A stretch of 64,000 nucleotides of DNA from Rapana venosa (lineage: Eukaryota; Mollusca; Gastropoda; Neogastropoda; Muricidae), in NCBI GenBank assembly GCA_028751875.1, contig CM054157.1, positions 52,493,741 to 52,557,740 on the forward strand, in the 5' to 3' direction. The translations under genes were made by a program, and so were the position numbers. Position 1 is the first letter of the stretch. Every line of letters begins with the position of its first letter. Positions 14,324 to 21,309 of this stretch are shown piece by piece. The notes under the pieces are model-generated. The model made no database searches and was not told the DNA's origin. It saw only the letters and a list, made by a program, of their open reading frames with translations.

Positions 14324-17300
14324 AATGATAGATCATTACAAACTATTACTGAAAGCGATACAAACCTGTTCAGTGTTTTTTTGAGGTTCTGTCATGGTGA
14401 TTGATGTAAGTGGCTCAGTGTCAAGACCAACCTGTTTGTTTTTTTTCTGTGGCTGCAGTTGGAAGACAGCAAGAAGAAGTCACAGACTTCCAGAGAAGTC
14501 CGCAGCGAGACGCGTCGACTGCAGTCCACGTTTTCTGAATACCAGGACATCGGGGACCTGTTCAAGCTGAATCAGCTCAAGGTGAGGTCTTCTCACTGCC
14601 TGTGTGTGTGTTGTTGTTGTGTGTGTGGACTGTGTGTGTGGACTGTGTGTGTGGACTGTGGTGTGTGTTGTATGGACCAAGTGTTGTGTGTGTATGGACT
14701 GAGTGTGTGTGGTGTGTGTGTGTGGACCGAGTGTGTGTGTGTGTGGTGTGTGTGTGTTGGACTGTGTGTGTGGTGTGTGGACCGAGTGTGTGTGTGTGTT
14801 GTGTGTATGGCTGAGTGTGTGTGGTTGTGTGTGTGCATATCTGATTGTGTTTGTATGATGTGTCCATTCACGAGAAAGTGTTATGGGAGTCAGCGCATTT
14901 AAGAATGTTTCGTACTTGATTCAGAAATATTCTTCCAATAGTGGATGTGCAGTCAGGGCTGTCAGTATAAATAGCATCCCCTTCTGGAAATTCTGTGCGA
15001 GGAATTCCCTCTTTTCTATCCTCTCTTTGTTTCTGCAATTGTTCCTTTTCTTTCCTGTCACCCTCTCTTGTCTGTTTTCTGCCTTCTTGACCAATTCTTC
15101 CATTGCTTTTTTCTTCAGAAAACAGATCTACCCCCTCACACTATGAGTAATTTCGCACTGCGCTGACTTGTCAGGCGCTTAGCCGCTTCGATCGCTTTTT
15201 CACTCATGACGACTAACAACATTGCTGTCTGAGCTTCAGAAAGAAGAAGACTTCAAATATTCACATTGATTTACGTAACGCTAGGAGAAATACGTGCATT
15301 AAACACCTTCACATCCCATACTTCTGCCTGGATCTTCTTCATCGAAACCTTTCAATGGACGGTTTCAGTCCCGGAAGAAACTGCTGCGGTTTGCCAAGAG
15401 CGGAATCCACGACTGGGGCCTGTTTGCCCTGGAGCCCATCCCCGCTGACGACATGGTGATAGAGTACGTGGGGTCCGTGGTTCGGCAATCGGTGGCGGAC
15501 CTGAGGGAGAAGCAGTACGAACAGTCGGGCATCGGCTCCAGCTACCTCTTCCGCGTGGACCACGAGACCATCATCGACGCCACCATGAACGGCAACCTGG
15601 CCCGCTTCATCAACCACAGTTGTAACGTGAGTGGTGGTTTGTGCCTCTGTGTAGTGTGTGTGATTCATCAACCACAGTTCTAACGTGAGTGCTGATGGGG
15701 GTTTGTGCCTCTGTGGGGGTTGGTTTCTGTGTGTGTGTTTTGTGGGAGTGTGTGTTGGTTTTTGCTTTGTGGGGGTTGGTTTCTGTGTGTGTGTGTTTTG
15801 TGGGAGTGTGTGTTGGTTTTTGCTTTGTGGGTGTTGGTTTCTGTGCGTGTGTGTTTCATCAACCATAGTTGTAACGTGAGTGCTGCTGGTGGTTTGTGCC
15901 TCTGTGGGGGTCGGGGGTGTATGTGGGTGTCTTTGTGTGGGTGTGTGTGTGTGTGTTGATTTTTGCTTTGTGGATGTTGGTTTCTGTGTGTGTGCTTCAT
16001 CAACCACAGTTGTAACGTGAGTGCTGATGGGGGTTTGTGCCTCTGTGGGGGTTGGTTTCTGTGTGTGTGTTTTGTGGGAGTGTGTGTGTGTGTTTGCTTT
16101 TTGCTTTGTGGGTGTTGGTTTCTGTGTGTGTGTGTTTCATCAACCATAGTTGTAATGTGAGTGCTGCTGATGGTTTGTGCCTCTGTGGGGGTCGGGGGGT
16201 GTATGTGGGTGTCTTTGTGTGGGTGTGTTGTGTGTGTGTTGGTTTTTGCTTTGTGGGTGTTGGTTTCTGTGTGTGTGTGTTTCATCAAGCATAGTTGTAA
16301 TGTGAGTGCTGATGGGGTTTGTGCCTCTGTGGGTGTTTGTGGGTGTGTGTGTGTGTTTTGTGGGTGTGTGTGGGTGTTGGTTTTTGCTTTGTGGGTGTTG
16401 GTTTTTGTGTGGTGGGGGAGGGGGGGGTTGGTTTTTGCTCTGTGTGTGTGTGTGTGTTTCATCAACCACAGTTGTAACGTGAGTGCTGTTGGTGGTTTGT
16501 GTCTCTGTGGGGGTGGGGGGGTGTTTTGTGGGTGTGTGTTGGTTTTTGCTTTGTGGGTGTTGGTTTTTTTGTGGAGGGGGGGGTTGCTCTGTGTGTGGTG
16601 TGTGCGAGATTCATCAAGCATAGTTGTAACGTGAGTGCTGGTGGTTTGTGTCTCTGTGGGTGTCTTTGTGTGTGTTTTGTGGGTGTGTTGTGTGTGTTGG
16701 TTTTTGCTTTGTGGGTGTTGGTTTTTGTGTGGTGGGGGGAGGGGGTGGTTGGTTTTTGCTCTGTGTGTGTGTTTCATCAATCATAGTTGTAACGTGAGTG
16801 CTGTTGGTTTTTGCTCTGTGTGTGTGTGTTTGACATGCTCTGTCTTCTGATTCCCTTTCTCACCTCCTGGAAATTCTGTGCTAGGAACTCCCTCTTTTCT
16901 ATCCCTCTCTCTCTCTCTCTTTCTGCCTTGTTCCTTTTCTTCTTGTCACCCCCTCCTTGTCTATTTCCTGTCTTCTTGGTCCATTCTCCTGCCCCTTTCT
17001 TTTTTCCCCAACAAAAGCTTAATAGATAGTAATTCCCTTCCATGCCGAAATCGGATGCGCTGGGCCTGTACTTGTCAGGCGCTTAACGGCAGCGCAACGC
17101 ATTCTCGCTCCTATGACAGGCAGTGCTGGTTGTTTGATCGTTGGATGATGACATATGTGACACTCCACCATGAAATGAGTCGTTGAGCACCTGACCCACT
17201 TTTCTGCTAGGAGCCATTTTAGGCAGGTGGGGGTCAGGTTGTCAATTTTGACTGATTATAAGACTATAACTGTTATTCTATCTTGTAATTAAATATCAAG

Positions 17301-17501
17301 GCATAATTTTGTTTCCTTTTGCTTTTAAACGTGTTTTTAAAATACCCAAGCCCTCATTCTTACACCACCTATTACAATGCTTAGCTTGTCAGTTTTTCAT
17401 TTTGTCCTGTCTTGCAGTCTAGCGTTTCAGTTTGTAATCACTTTTTGTAGAGTTGTCCGATTTTCAATCTGTATTTTTTGGTACTGGATAGCTTTTATAA
17501 T

Positions 17502-17536
<35 letters not shown>

Positions 17537-18687
17537 GTACACTAACCTCTTAACTGCCCAGTGCAAGTGCACCCTATATGCCGGGGAATAAAATTCTTAT
17601 GTACCACTTGCTAAGTTCATATCCCTCTTACTCAGAAATTACTACATGAATAATCCTGATAGTCTACCCAATGACAGTATATATATCGTAGATTGCTTCA
17701 AGGCAAGCTCAAATTGATATTTCAGTGATTTCACTGCGAAAATATATTTAAAATGTAAAAAATCAACCAAAAATACACTTTCTTCATCACCACTGCCATT
17801 CTGAGTACCCCCCCATCTCAGTAACGTCAAACATAAGTCCAGGCCAAATCTCATTCTTTTTTTTTTTAAATGCACGATCTCCTGAATCATACACGATTGT
17901 TTTTCATCACTGTCGGGTAAATCTAAAGTTTCATTTGCCACTTTTTCAGCAGTGTAAAGTTATTGATGCCTTCAACAAGAAGTGTCAGCCATTTTGAACA
18001 AGAACTGCCCCAGCAGTCGTGCATAAAAACACAAAATACGAGCTAAAAAAACAATCGTTTTCGTCACGGTTTTTGCAGCTGGATGTTGCCAAGCAACAGG
18101 AGAGTGATCTCCACTAATTTTGGAGTTCTTTCCCTTTAACTGTAGTCAAGGAAGCTGGCTTGTTTACTTCGGTTCGACACCGCGGAAATTTCCCAGGTTG
18201 TAGGCGTATAGGGTGCACATTTAGCCCCGGAAAATTTCCGGGTTGTAGGCATATAGGGTGCACATTTAGCCCCGGAAAATTTCCAGGTTGTAGGCATATA
18301 GGGTGCACATTTAGCCCCAGAAAATTTCCGGGTTGTAGGCATATAGGGTGCACATTTAGCCCCGGAAAATTTCCGGGGTGGGGCAGTCTAGTGGTTAACA
18401 TGTCCGTAGCTAAAATTTGACCTCTGGTGCCATGCGGCACTTTATGTTGTGGAGCGTCCCATATGGCAAAATGTGTCACTTACAATGCTGACTGCCTTCT
18501 GTGACGTGTGCAGCCCAACTGCTACGCCAAGATCATCACGCTGGAGTCGCAGAAGAAGATCGTCATCTACTCCAAGAGGGACATTGACGTCAACGAGGAA
18601 ATCACCTACGACTACAAATTCCCCATCGAGGACCAGAAGATTCCCTGCTTGTGTGGCACGCCGCAGTGTCGAGGCACGCTCAACTGA
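590..18687 (+). CDS. SETD1: SETD1/SET1-type histone H3K4 methyltransferase, 5'-partial, 11 exons
   Basis: Catalytic subunit of the nuclear SET1/COMPASS complex, which methylates histone H3 Lys4 with WDR5, RBBP5, ASH2L and DPY30 (family knowledge). The exons 590-814, 1533-1632, 2598-2708, 3952-4210, 5244-5381, 9124-10438, 11703-11913, 13547-13659, 14459-14581, 15369-15626 and 18514-18687 join in frame with GT-AG junctions to about 1,008 residues. In order one sees a PSFK block, acidic tracts, an AT-hook-like GRPRKK, the pre-SET block with [11 protein letters not shown], the WIN motif [16 protein letters not shown] ([31 protein letters not shown]) and post-[11 protein letters not shown] ending in TLN. 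The SET half resembles vertebrate SETD1A/B closely, from memory. The N-terminal RRM and WDR82-binding region are missing because the gene starts left of the window. No frameshift is seen in 3 kb of exon. Other exons could hide in the long introns. Confidence 0.95.
815..1532 (+). repeat. Intron with tandem duplication and poly-G runs
   Basis: A ~60-bp segment (ATGATGTTCTTGAGATTTGT ... GAAAACACAATTTT) occurs at about 882-940 and again at 1006-1065, separated by poly-T and poly-G runs, so a ~125-bp unit was duplicated. TTTCAAAATAACTTTTT is also repeated at about 1142 and 1220. A fragment of a tRNA-like SINE head (- strand, GGAACCCAGAACTTCACAG) lies at about 1340-1432. No exon is seen. Confidence 0.6.
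1533..1632 (+). CDS. SETD1: SETD1 exon, Glu/Lys-rich
   Basis: The acceptor CTTGTGCACAG is followed by AAA AAG TTC CCG. The exon ends in phase 1 at TCT G|GTAAGA. It encodes [12 protein letters not shown] followed by a charged [11 protein letters not shown] run. Short disordered linker; the call rests on phase continuity with both neighbours. Confidence 0.8.
1633..2597 (-). repeat. Intron with SINE (D-tail plus core plus tRNA-like head 2)
   Basis: From 2165 to 2545 there is a continuous SINE-like element in minus orientation. The D-tail (CCTCGGCCAGAACTCTGAGG, then a CCAGTGGTGAGAT palindrome-like block) is followed by the core (CAGAACAGG..., CTCATCCGAAGGACTTTGAC). It ends with tRNA-like head 2 (GGAACCCAGAACCTCACGG; GGCAGGTGGACGTC). 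The rest of the intron shows no feature. Confidence 0.55.
2598..2708 (+). CDS. SETD1: SETD1 exon, Ser/Asp-rich
   Basis: Acceptor GTTTCCCCCAG; donor GCCG|GTGAGT; phase 1 at both ends. It encodes [17 protein letters not shown], then [18 protein letters not shown], with Ser-Asp-Glu patches typical of casein-kinase-2-type sites (inference). It carries no folded domain. Confidence 0.8.
2709..3951 (+). other. Intron with a full-length tRNA-headed SINE
   Basis: A plus-orientation SINE occupies about 2893-3240. Its tRNA-like head has a box A-like GCTAGTGGTTAGAAC and a box B GGTTCGATTCCC. The core reads TTCGGATGAGACTATAAACC. The Y-type tail ends TGCTTATTCCATTATCCTCG followed by A-rich sequence. After it, three short tandem copies of TATAAGAACATTTTAATGAC lie at about 3254-3340. 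No exon is seen in 3340-3951. Confidence 0.6.
3952..4210 (+). CDS. SETD1: SETD1 exon, poly-acidic
   Basis: Acceptor CCATTTTTCAG; donor GAAAA|GTGAGT; enters in phase 1 and ends in phase 2. It encodes about 86 residues, roughly 60% Glu/Asp, in runs of GAG/GAA/GAC codons. It ends in [22 protein letters not shown]. The near-uniform purine run is prone to length change; the ends are anchored by splice sites and phase. Confidence 0.8.
4211..5243 (+). other. Intron with CA microsatellite
   Basis: It contains a poly-C plus (CA)n tract at about 4598-4672 and a degenerate D-tail-like block near 4250-4320. Nothing coding is seen. An A/T-rich segment follows to the acceptor at 5243. Confidence 0.6.
5244..5381 (+). 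CDS. SETD1: SETD1 exon, acidic
   Basis: Acceptor TTATTTCTACAG; the first base completes a Lys codon. It encodes Glu/Lys-rich sequence, then [20 protein letters not shown] and [15 protein letters not shown] chose the donor at CTCC|GTATGT because it leaves phase 2, which the next exon needs. Just downstream lies a (TG)n tract and a large inverted repeat. Confidence 0.75.
5400..5592. repeat. (TG)n-GGAGCC ... GGCTCC-(CA)n inverted repeat
   Basis: A (TG)n tract ending in GGAGCC at about 5488-5520 is matched by GGCTCC followed by (AC)n at 5562-5592. The arms are about 31 bp and essentially perfect inverted copies, with a ~41-base loop (TAGTTGCCAGAG...). It lies about 110 bp downstream of a SETD1 donor, so the pre-mRNA could form a stable hairpin. 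Confidence 0.8.
5785..5862 (+). promoter_or_regulatory. Candidate internal promoter: two CCAAT boxes, E-box, YY1 site
   Basis: Within 75 bp the intron has two inverted CCAAT boxes (ATTGG at 5791-5795 and 5820-5824, 29 bp apart), a palindromic GTCACGTGAC E-box at 5833-5842 and AAGATGGCGG at 5851-5860. NF-Y, USF/MITF-type and YY1 sites in this order are typical of TATA-less animal promoters. Only very short reading frames follow. It may be an alternative SETD1 promoter, a noncoding transcript start, or a promoter carried in by an old transposon. Confidence 0.4.
9124..10438 (+). CDS. SETD1: SETD1 large central exon, disordered, with AT-hook-like motif
   Basis: The largest exon, 438 codons. The acceptor is a tandem CACAG|CAG|GAAG: use of 9121 or 9124 adds or drops one residue, and I took 9124. 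The donor is CAG|GTCAGT. Content: Lys/Glu/Asp/Ser-rich linkers, an AT-hook-like GRGRPRKKS encoded at 9722-9748, a basic AKRKC nuclear-localisation-like patch next to an EEEEDEDSE run near 9975-10025, and the EHNYCLPIP block near 10078-10107, which recalls a conserved segment ahead of the catalytic region in animal SETD1. Codon third positions are GC-rich in the 3' half. The gene-like antisense reading across this exon is a shadow. Confidence 0.9.
10439..11702 (+). other. SETD1 intron with a B-family non-autonomous element
   Basis: A B-family element in plus orientation spans about 10535-10850. It has TGTAAATAGCATCCCC at its left end, a pyrimidine-rich middle, TTGTCAGGCGCTTAACGGCA, and the terminus GTTGCTGTCTGAGCGTTTGT followed by a GAAGAAGTAG tail. 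(CA)n tracts lie at 11185-11260 and 11468-11510. No exon is seen. Confidence 0.6.
10535..10850 (+). repeat. B-family SINE-like element, copy 1
   Basis: Shares the left block (ATAGCATCCCC...TTCTGGAAAATCCGTGC), the pyrimidine tract (CTCTTTTCTATCCC) and the right block ending TGCTGTCTGAGCGT with copies at 14955, 16845, 22180, 30885 and 59735. No tRNA- or 5S-like promoter boxes were recognised in it. Confidence 0.7.
11703..11913 (+). CDS. SETD1: SETD1 exon, pre-SET (COMPASS-Shg1-like) block
   Basis: Acceptor TTTTCCTCCCACAG; donor ACAG|GTCAGA; phase 0 in, phase 1 out. It encodes [19 protein letters not shown], then [20 protein letters not shown] and a basic RKRRKV patch. The KGIDDEDI and WLNDILW blocks match the conserved region upstream of N-SET in animal SETD1 (family knowledge). 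Confidence 0.92.
11914..13546 (+). other. SETD1 intron with (TA)n, SINE and GT-rich tract
   Basis: A (TG)(TA)n/(ATAG)n tract lies at 12029-12200. A D-tail/core SINE in minus orientation lies at about 12490-12712 and ends at a head with TTCGAATTCGAGTC and CTAACCACCAGGCT. A mostly T/G sequence of (GT)n with CT interruptions runs from 13178 to 13541, directly up to the acceptor. No exon is seen. Confidence 0.6.
13180..13541 (+). repeat. GT-rich microsatellite abutting the WIN-exon acceptor
   Basis: A ~360-bp array of TGTGTG and TCTGTGTGG units replaces a normal polypyrimidine tract. The acceptor TTGCAG follows within a few bases. Reading frames of 140-160 residues over it (Cys/Val repeats) are microsatellite artefacts. 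Confidence 0.85.
13547..13659 (+). CDS. SETD1: SETD1 exon, WIN motif and start of N-SET
   Basis: It follows a ~360-bp GT-rich tract directly; the acceptor is TGTTGCAG. It encodes [20 protein letters not shown] and continues to LHQSER. GSAR is the WDR5-interaction (WIN) motif, whose Arg inserts into the WDR5 pocket in MLL/SET1 proteins (family knowledge). The motif's first Gly codon is split across the preceding intron. Donor CGG|GTGAGG. Confidence 0.92.
13660..14458 (+). repeat. SETD1 intron: tRNA-Leu/Ser-like SINE head, head-2 SINE, CA minisatellite
   Basis: A CTGT-rich tract (13670-13735) is followed by a minus-strand tRNA-Leu/Ser-like head at about 13790-13880, whose reverse complement has TAGCCGAGTGG and GGTTTCAAATCC. 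A minus-strand head 2 follows at about 13915-14050. Then AAAATGATAGATCAT is repeated four times (about 14188-14336), interleaved with (CA)n. No exon is seen. Confidence 0.6.
14459..14581 (+). CDS. SETD1: SETD1 exon, N-SET
   Basis: Acceptor TGGCTGCAG; donor AAG|GTGAGG; 41 codons in phase 0. It encodes the basic helix-like segment [19 protein letters not shown] and then DLFKLNQLK. The last block continues into [11 protein letters not shown] of the next exon, as in the vertebrate LLKLNQLKFRKKK block. Confidence 0.92.
14582..15368 (+). repeat. SETD1 intron with GT tract and B-family element, copy 2
   Basis: A GT-rich tract (14600-14850, repeated GGACTGTGTGTG units) is followed by a plus-orientation B-family element at about 14955-15250 (AAATAGCATCCCC; CTTGTCAGGCGCTTAGC; TTGCTGTCTGAGC; GAAGAAGA tail). 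No exon is seen. Confidence 0.65.
15369..15626 (+). CDS. SETD1: SETD1 exon, catalytic SET domain N-terminal part
   Basis: Acceptor ACGGTTTCAG; donor TGTAAC|GTGAGT; 86 codons. It encodes [49 protein letters not shown] and [21 protein letters not shown] and NHSCN are the AdoMet- and pseudoknot-forming SET motifs. The donor splits the NHSCN/PNCYAK motif. The last ~21 bases plus this donor are repeated many times in the following intron. Confidence 0.97.
15607..16812 (+). repeat. Minisatellite built from the SET-exon 3' end and its 5' splice site
   Basis: TTCATCAACCACAGTTGTAA plus CGTGAGT occurs as the true exon end (donor at 15627). It recurs with 0-3 changes, its GTGAGT at about 15685, 15876, 16017, 16157, 16302, 16477, 16631 and 16794. 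Units are mostly 140-175 bp, filled with GT-rich text containing GGTTTGTGCCTCTGTGGG and TTGGTTTTTGCTTTGTGGG. All nine copies keep a consensus GTGAGT. In-frame extension from the true donor meets TAA inside the second copy, so using any decoy donor would remove the post-SET region. Confidence 0.9.
16845..17140 (+). repeat. B-family SINE-like element, copy 3
   Basis: Plus orientation, starting near CCTCCTGGAAATTCTGTGC. It has the CTCTTTTCTATCCCTC tract and TTGTCAGGCGCTTAACGGCA. The right terminus is degraded (GGTTGTTTGATCGTTGG). A further short repeat with CTAGGAGCCATTTTAGGC follows at about 17190-17235 and recurs near 19445. Confidence 0.65.
17542..18398. mobile_element. Probable piggyBac-type MITE in the last SETD1 intron
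   Basis: The left end CTAACCTCTTAACTGCCC and the reverse complement of the right end, TTAACCACTAGACTGCCCC, form imperfect terminal inverted repeats. GTGCACCCTATATGCC, just inside the left end, is inverted in the right-hand array. The right flank is TTAA (18395-18398) and the left is CTAA (17542-17545), a plausible mutated TTAA target duplication. No transposase is encoded in the ~857 bp, so it would be non-autonomous. Confidence 0.5.
18180..18378. repeat. 45-bp tandem array with palindromic GGAAA(A)TTTCC sites
   Basis: A 45-bp unit (TTGTAGGCATATAGGGTGCA ... GCCCCGGAAAATTTCCGGG) is repeated at 18198, 18243, 18288 and 18333. A fifth palindrome follows at 18362-18376. Each unit carries a GGAAATTTCC- or GGAAAATTTCC-type palindrome resembling a kappaB site. 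The array sits at the right end of the probable MITE. Confidence 0.85.
18514..18687 (+). CDS. SETD1: SETD1 last coding exon, SET C-terminal part and post-SET
   Basis: Acceptor GACGTGTGCAG. It encodes [33 protein letters not shown] and [16 protein letters not shown], then TGA. The catalytic Tyr of YDY and the zinc-binding post-SET cysteines (CLCGTPQC) are all present, so the enzyme should be active. Confidence 0.97.
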   Translation, partial: PNCYAKIITLESQKKIVIYSKRDIDVNEEITYDYKFPIEDQKIPCLCGTPQCRGTLN

Positions 18688-21212
18688 CCTCAGCCCCCCA
18701 TTAGCTCCCCTTTCTGTGATTTTGGTGCTACTGCTTTTGCATCAGTGTGCGTGAGAGAGAGAGACAAAGAAGATGTGTGCGTGCGTGAGACTGGTGTGTA
18801 TGTGTGTGTGTATATATATATGTGTGTGGGTGGGGGGGAGGGAGGGAGAAGAGGAAGCAAACCAGCCAGAGAGAGAGAGAGAAAAAAGACAGTATTTTTG
18901 TGCACTCGCATGTGGTGTGTGTATGTGCATGTGTGTGTGTGGAACCAAGTGTCGGATGTTTTGGGTGTGAACAGAGGAACTGTGATCAGTTGGAATCTTT
19001 TCCACACTTTCTTAAAAATTATTTTAAAACACCTTTTATAGTCGCATGCCTTGAAACGCGTGCCTGTGTTAGGAAAATGATAAGCAGGCACATTTTGTTG
19101 AGGGGGGGGGGGGGGGGGGTGGTAGGTTATAATCCAGAGCTGTCCGAGAACTTGCTTTAGTGTAACCACCAGCCTGTCCCCTACCTTTCAACCGTATTGT
19201 AGACGGCAATTTTAAATGTACGCGTTGTCTTGTGAGGGTTAGGGTGGCTGACCTCTGTGGTCAGCGTGGCTATAAACAAAATTAGATTGGATTGGAGCTC
19301 AGGAGCCTGAAACAAACGAAGCTGTGTTGTTGTTGTTTTTTTCTTCCTCTCAACTTTGGCTTCAGTGGTCATCTGGACGGGAAACCAGAGAAGTGACCAT
19401 CCTTCACAAAATGAGTCGCATTGCCTCTACCTTACCCACTTTACCGCTAGGAGTCATTTTAGGCCGGTGGGAGAGGGTAGACAAAAATATTACAAAAGGA
19501 AGAGAAAATCAAGCAAAACTGTTGAGGGGGGGGGGGGGGTTTGAAGACAGCAAGGGGAAAAAAATTAGCTATCAAGAAAATGTATAAAAAAACCAACTGG
19601 AAATTGCTGTGAGAGGTCAAGGTATTGATGAAGAAAGAAAACTGTATAGAAAAGCCAAATAAATAATATATATATATATATTTTTTTTTTTTAAAGGAGG
19701 GGAGTGGTAAGAGTGAAAACATGAGAGAAAAAAAAATGAGCACATTTACAGACATATCAACAACAACAAAAAGTATGTAAAAACACTTTAAGAACAGAAG
19801 AAAAGTCTCCCCACCAAAAAAAAACCCCTAACAACCCCCCCCCAAAAAAAAAAAAAAAAAAAAACCCACCCAACCAAACCCTCCTTAAAAACGAAGTAAA
19901 CAAAAGCAAGCAAAAAAACCCACCAAACAACCCCCCACCCCCCAAAAAAAACCCCACCAAACCCAACAACAAATAGAAAAACTGAAACCAAGAAATCTTA
20001 TATGTCTTGGTTTCATTCCTCTGCTAGACCTCTTAGCTTCACCAAGGGTGAGATTTTCCTTTTACCAAATGCGACCAGTTTATGCTTTAACTAACACCAG
20101 CTGGGATGGAATGGATAGCAGGTGAGAGTGGGTGAAACTGACGGCTGTGGTGTGTGCTTGCACACAGGGCCTTGGTTTACAGTCTCATCCGAAGGACTTT
20201 TGGGGGGAGTGGAGTCGGTACTGATGTCAACTCCCAGGTAAAATTCCCTAAAACAGGCGCCTCCATGCTGGCTCGAGCCTTGTCTCTCAGACCACAAGTG
20301 CAGTGCTCTAACCACAGAGCTAACCTACCCCTAGAGTCTAGTTGTGATGGTTCAGTTACAGAGCGTTGAAGGTTTAGTGTTATTCAACACACTCTCTGGC
20401 AAAATGAGGTTGTTGGGGTTTTTTAGTTTGTTTGGGGTTGGTTTGTTTGGTTGGGTTTTTTTGTGTCCATTTCAACATTTGCAGAATTGAGCGATTGAAC
20501 CTCTGAACCAAAATTGATGCGAGAGTGGTGGGTATGAGGCTGGTGTCGTGTGATTTTGATTGTATGCGGTGTGGTGTCAGTGAATGGTGTGTTTAAAGCA
20601 AACAAAAAACTAAACTAAACTGAAACAGGCAGCTAAAAAAAAAAAAAAGGCAGTGGACCTTTTGTTTGTACATAGAAGTGAAGATGACGACAACAGACAG
20701 TGAAACAGTTCTCAGTGTATGGTGGAGTCAGCCTCTTTATTGTGTCTATGAGAAGCAGATGCTGTTGATGTGTGTCTTCGAAATTGTATCGCTTATTCGT
20801 CGTCTTCAAGGTGTAAGGTTTTGAATGTAGGGTGACCGTGGTGTTGTCTTCTGATTTACCGTATGACACTTCAACCCTGGTGCGACAGTTGATCTAGTTA
20901 CTCTTAAACTTTGAACCAGCAGTAAGTGATGGAACACATTCAGTTTTGCCTTTCAGTTTTTTTTGTGGGTGGTACACAGGGGAAAAGTTTTGTGTTGTTT
21001 GAGTTTGTGGGGGGTGTTAGTTTGTTTTTGAGTGTGGTTTCTTTTTAGAGACGATTAGAGCTTAGTGGCTGTGAATCCTGGACACAAAGAAAAGATGACG
21101 AAAAAAGAATCAAAGCGGGGAGGGGGTGTTATAGAATGCTGCTCAGGGTCAGTTGGACACACAAAAGAACAAATGAAAGCATACTGCACAAACTGGGAAC
21201 AACAACTTATTA
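18688..21212 (+). other. SETD1 3' UTR and downstream sequence, repeats
   Basis: After the SETD1 stop come GT/TA tracts (18765-18830), poly-G runs (about 19101-19121 and 19526-19540), and a possible poly(A) signal AATAAA at 19658-19663. A minus-orientation SINE core (CTCATCCGAAGGACTTTTGG) lies at about 20155-20330, preceded by a D-tail remnant at 20030-20095. The true transcript end cannot be fixed from sequence alone. No further exon is seen. Confidence 0.45.
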
Positions 21213-21213
21213 C

Positions 21214-21309
21214 TTACTTAGTAGGCCCATCACTCCCACTGGAGCATAGGCCGCCGACAACAGTCCGCCAGAGTCCTCTGTCCTGGGCTATTCTCTCCAG
21301 CTGTCTCCA
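21214..21309 (-). pseudogene. Non-LTR retrotransposon ORF, C-terminal remnant
   Basis: The minus strand reads WRQLERIAQDRGLWRTVVGG, then LCSSGSDGPTK and a stop. This W..(I/L)AQDR..WR..V.GL ending is typical of the C-terminus of endonuclease/RT proteins in non-LTR retrotransposons (family knowledge). The rest of the element is not recognisable, so it is a 5'-truncated fossil. Confidence 0.6.

Noticed and set aside
17642..17941. A 99-residue minus-strand frame ([12 protein letters not shown]...) in the MITE
   Set aside because: It lies inside the non-autonomous element, has no similarity I recognise to a transposase, and ends by chance at AT-rich sequence.
18086..18098. RFX X-box-like GTTGCCAAGCAAC
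   Set aside because: A single imperfect palindrome inside the probable MITE; chance or element-derived, with no other promoter features nearby.
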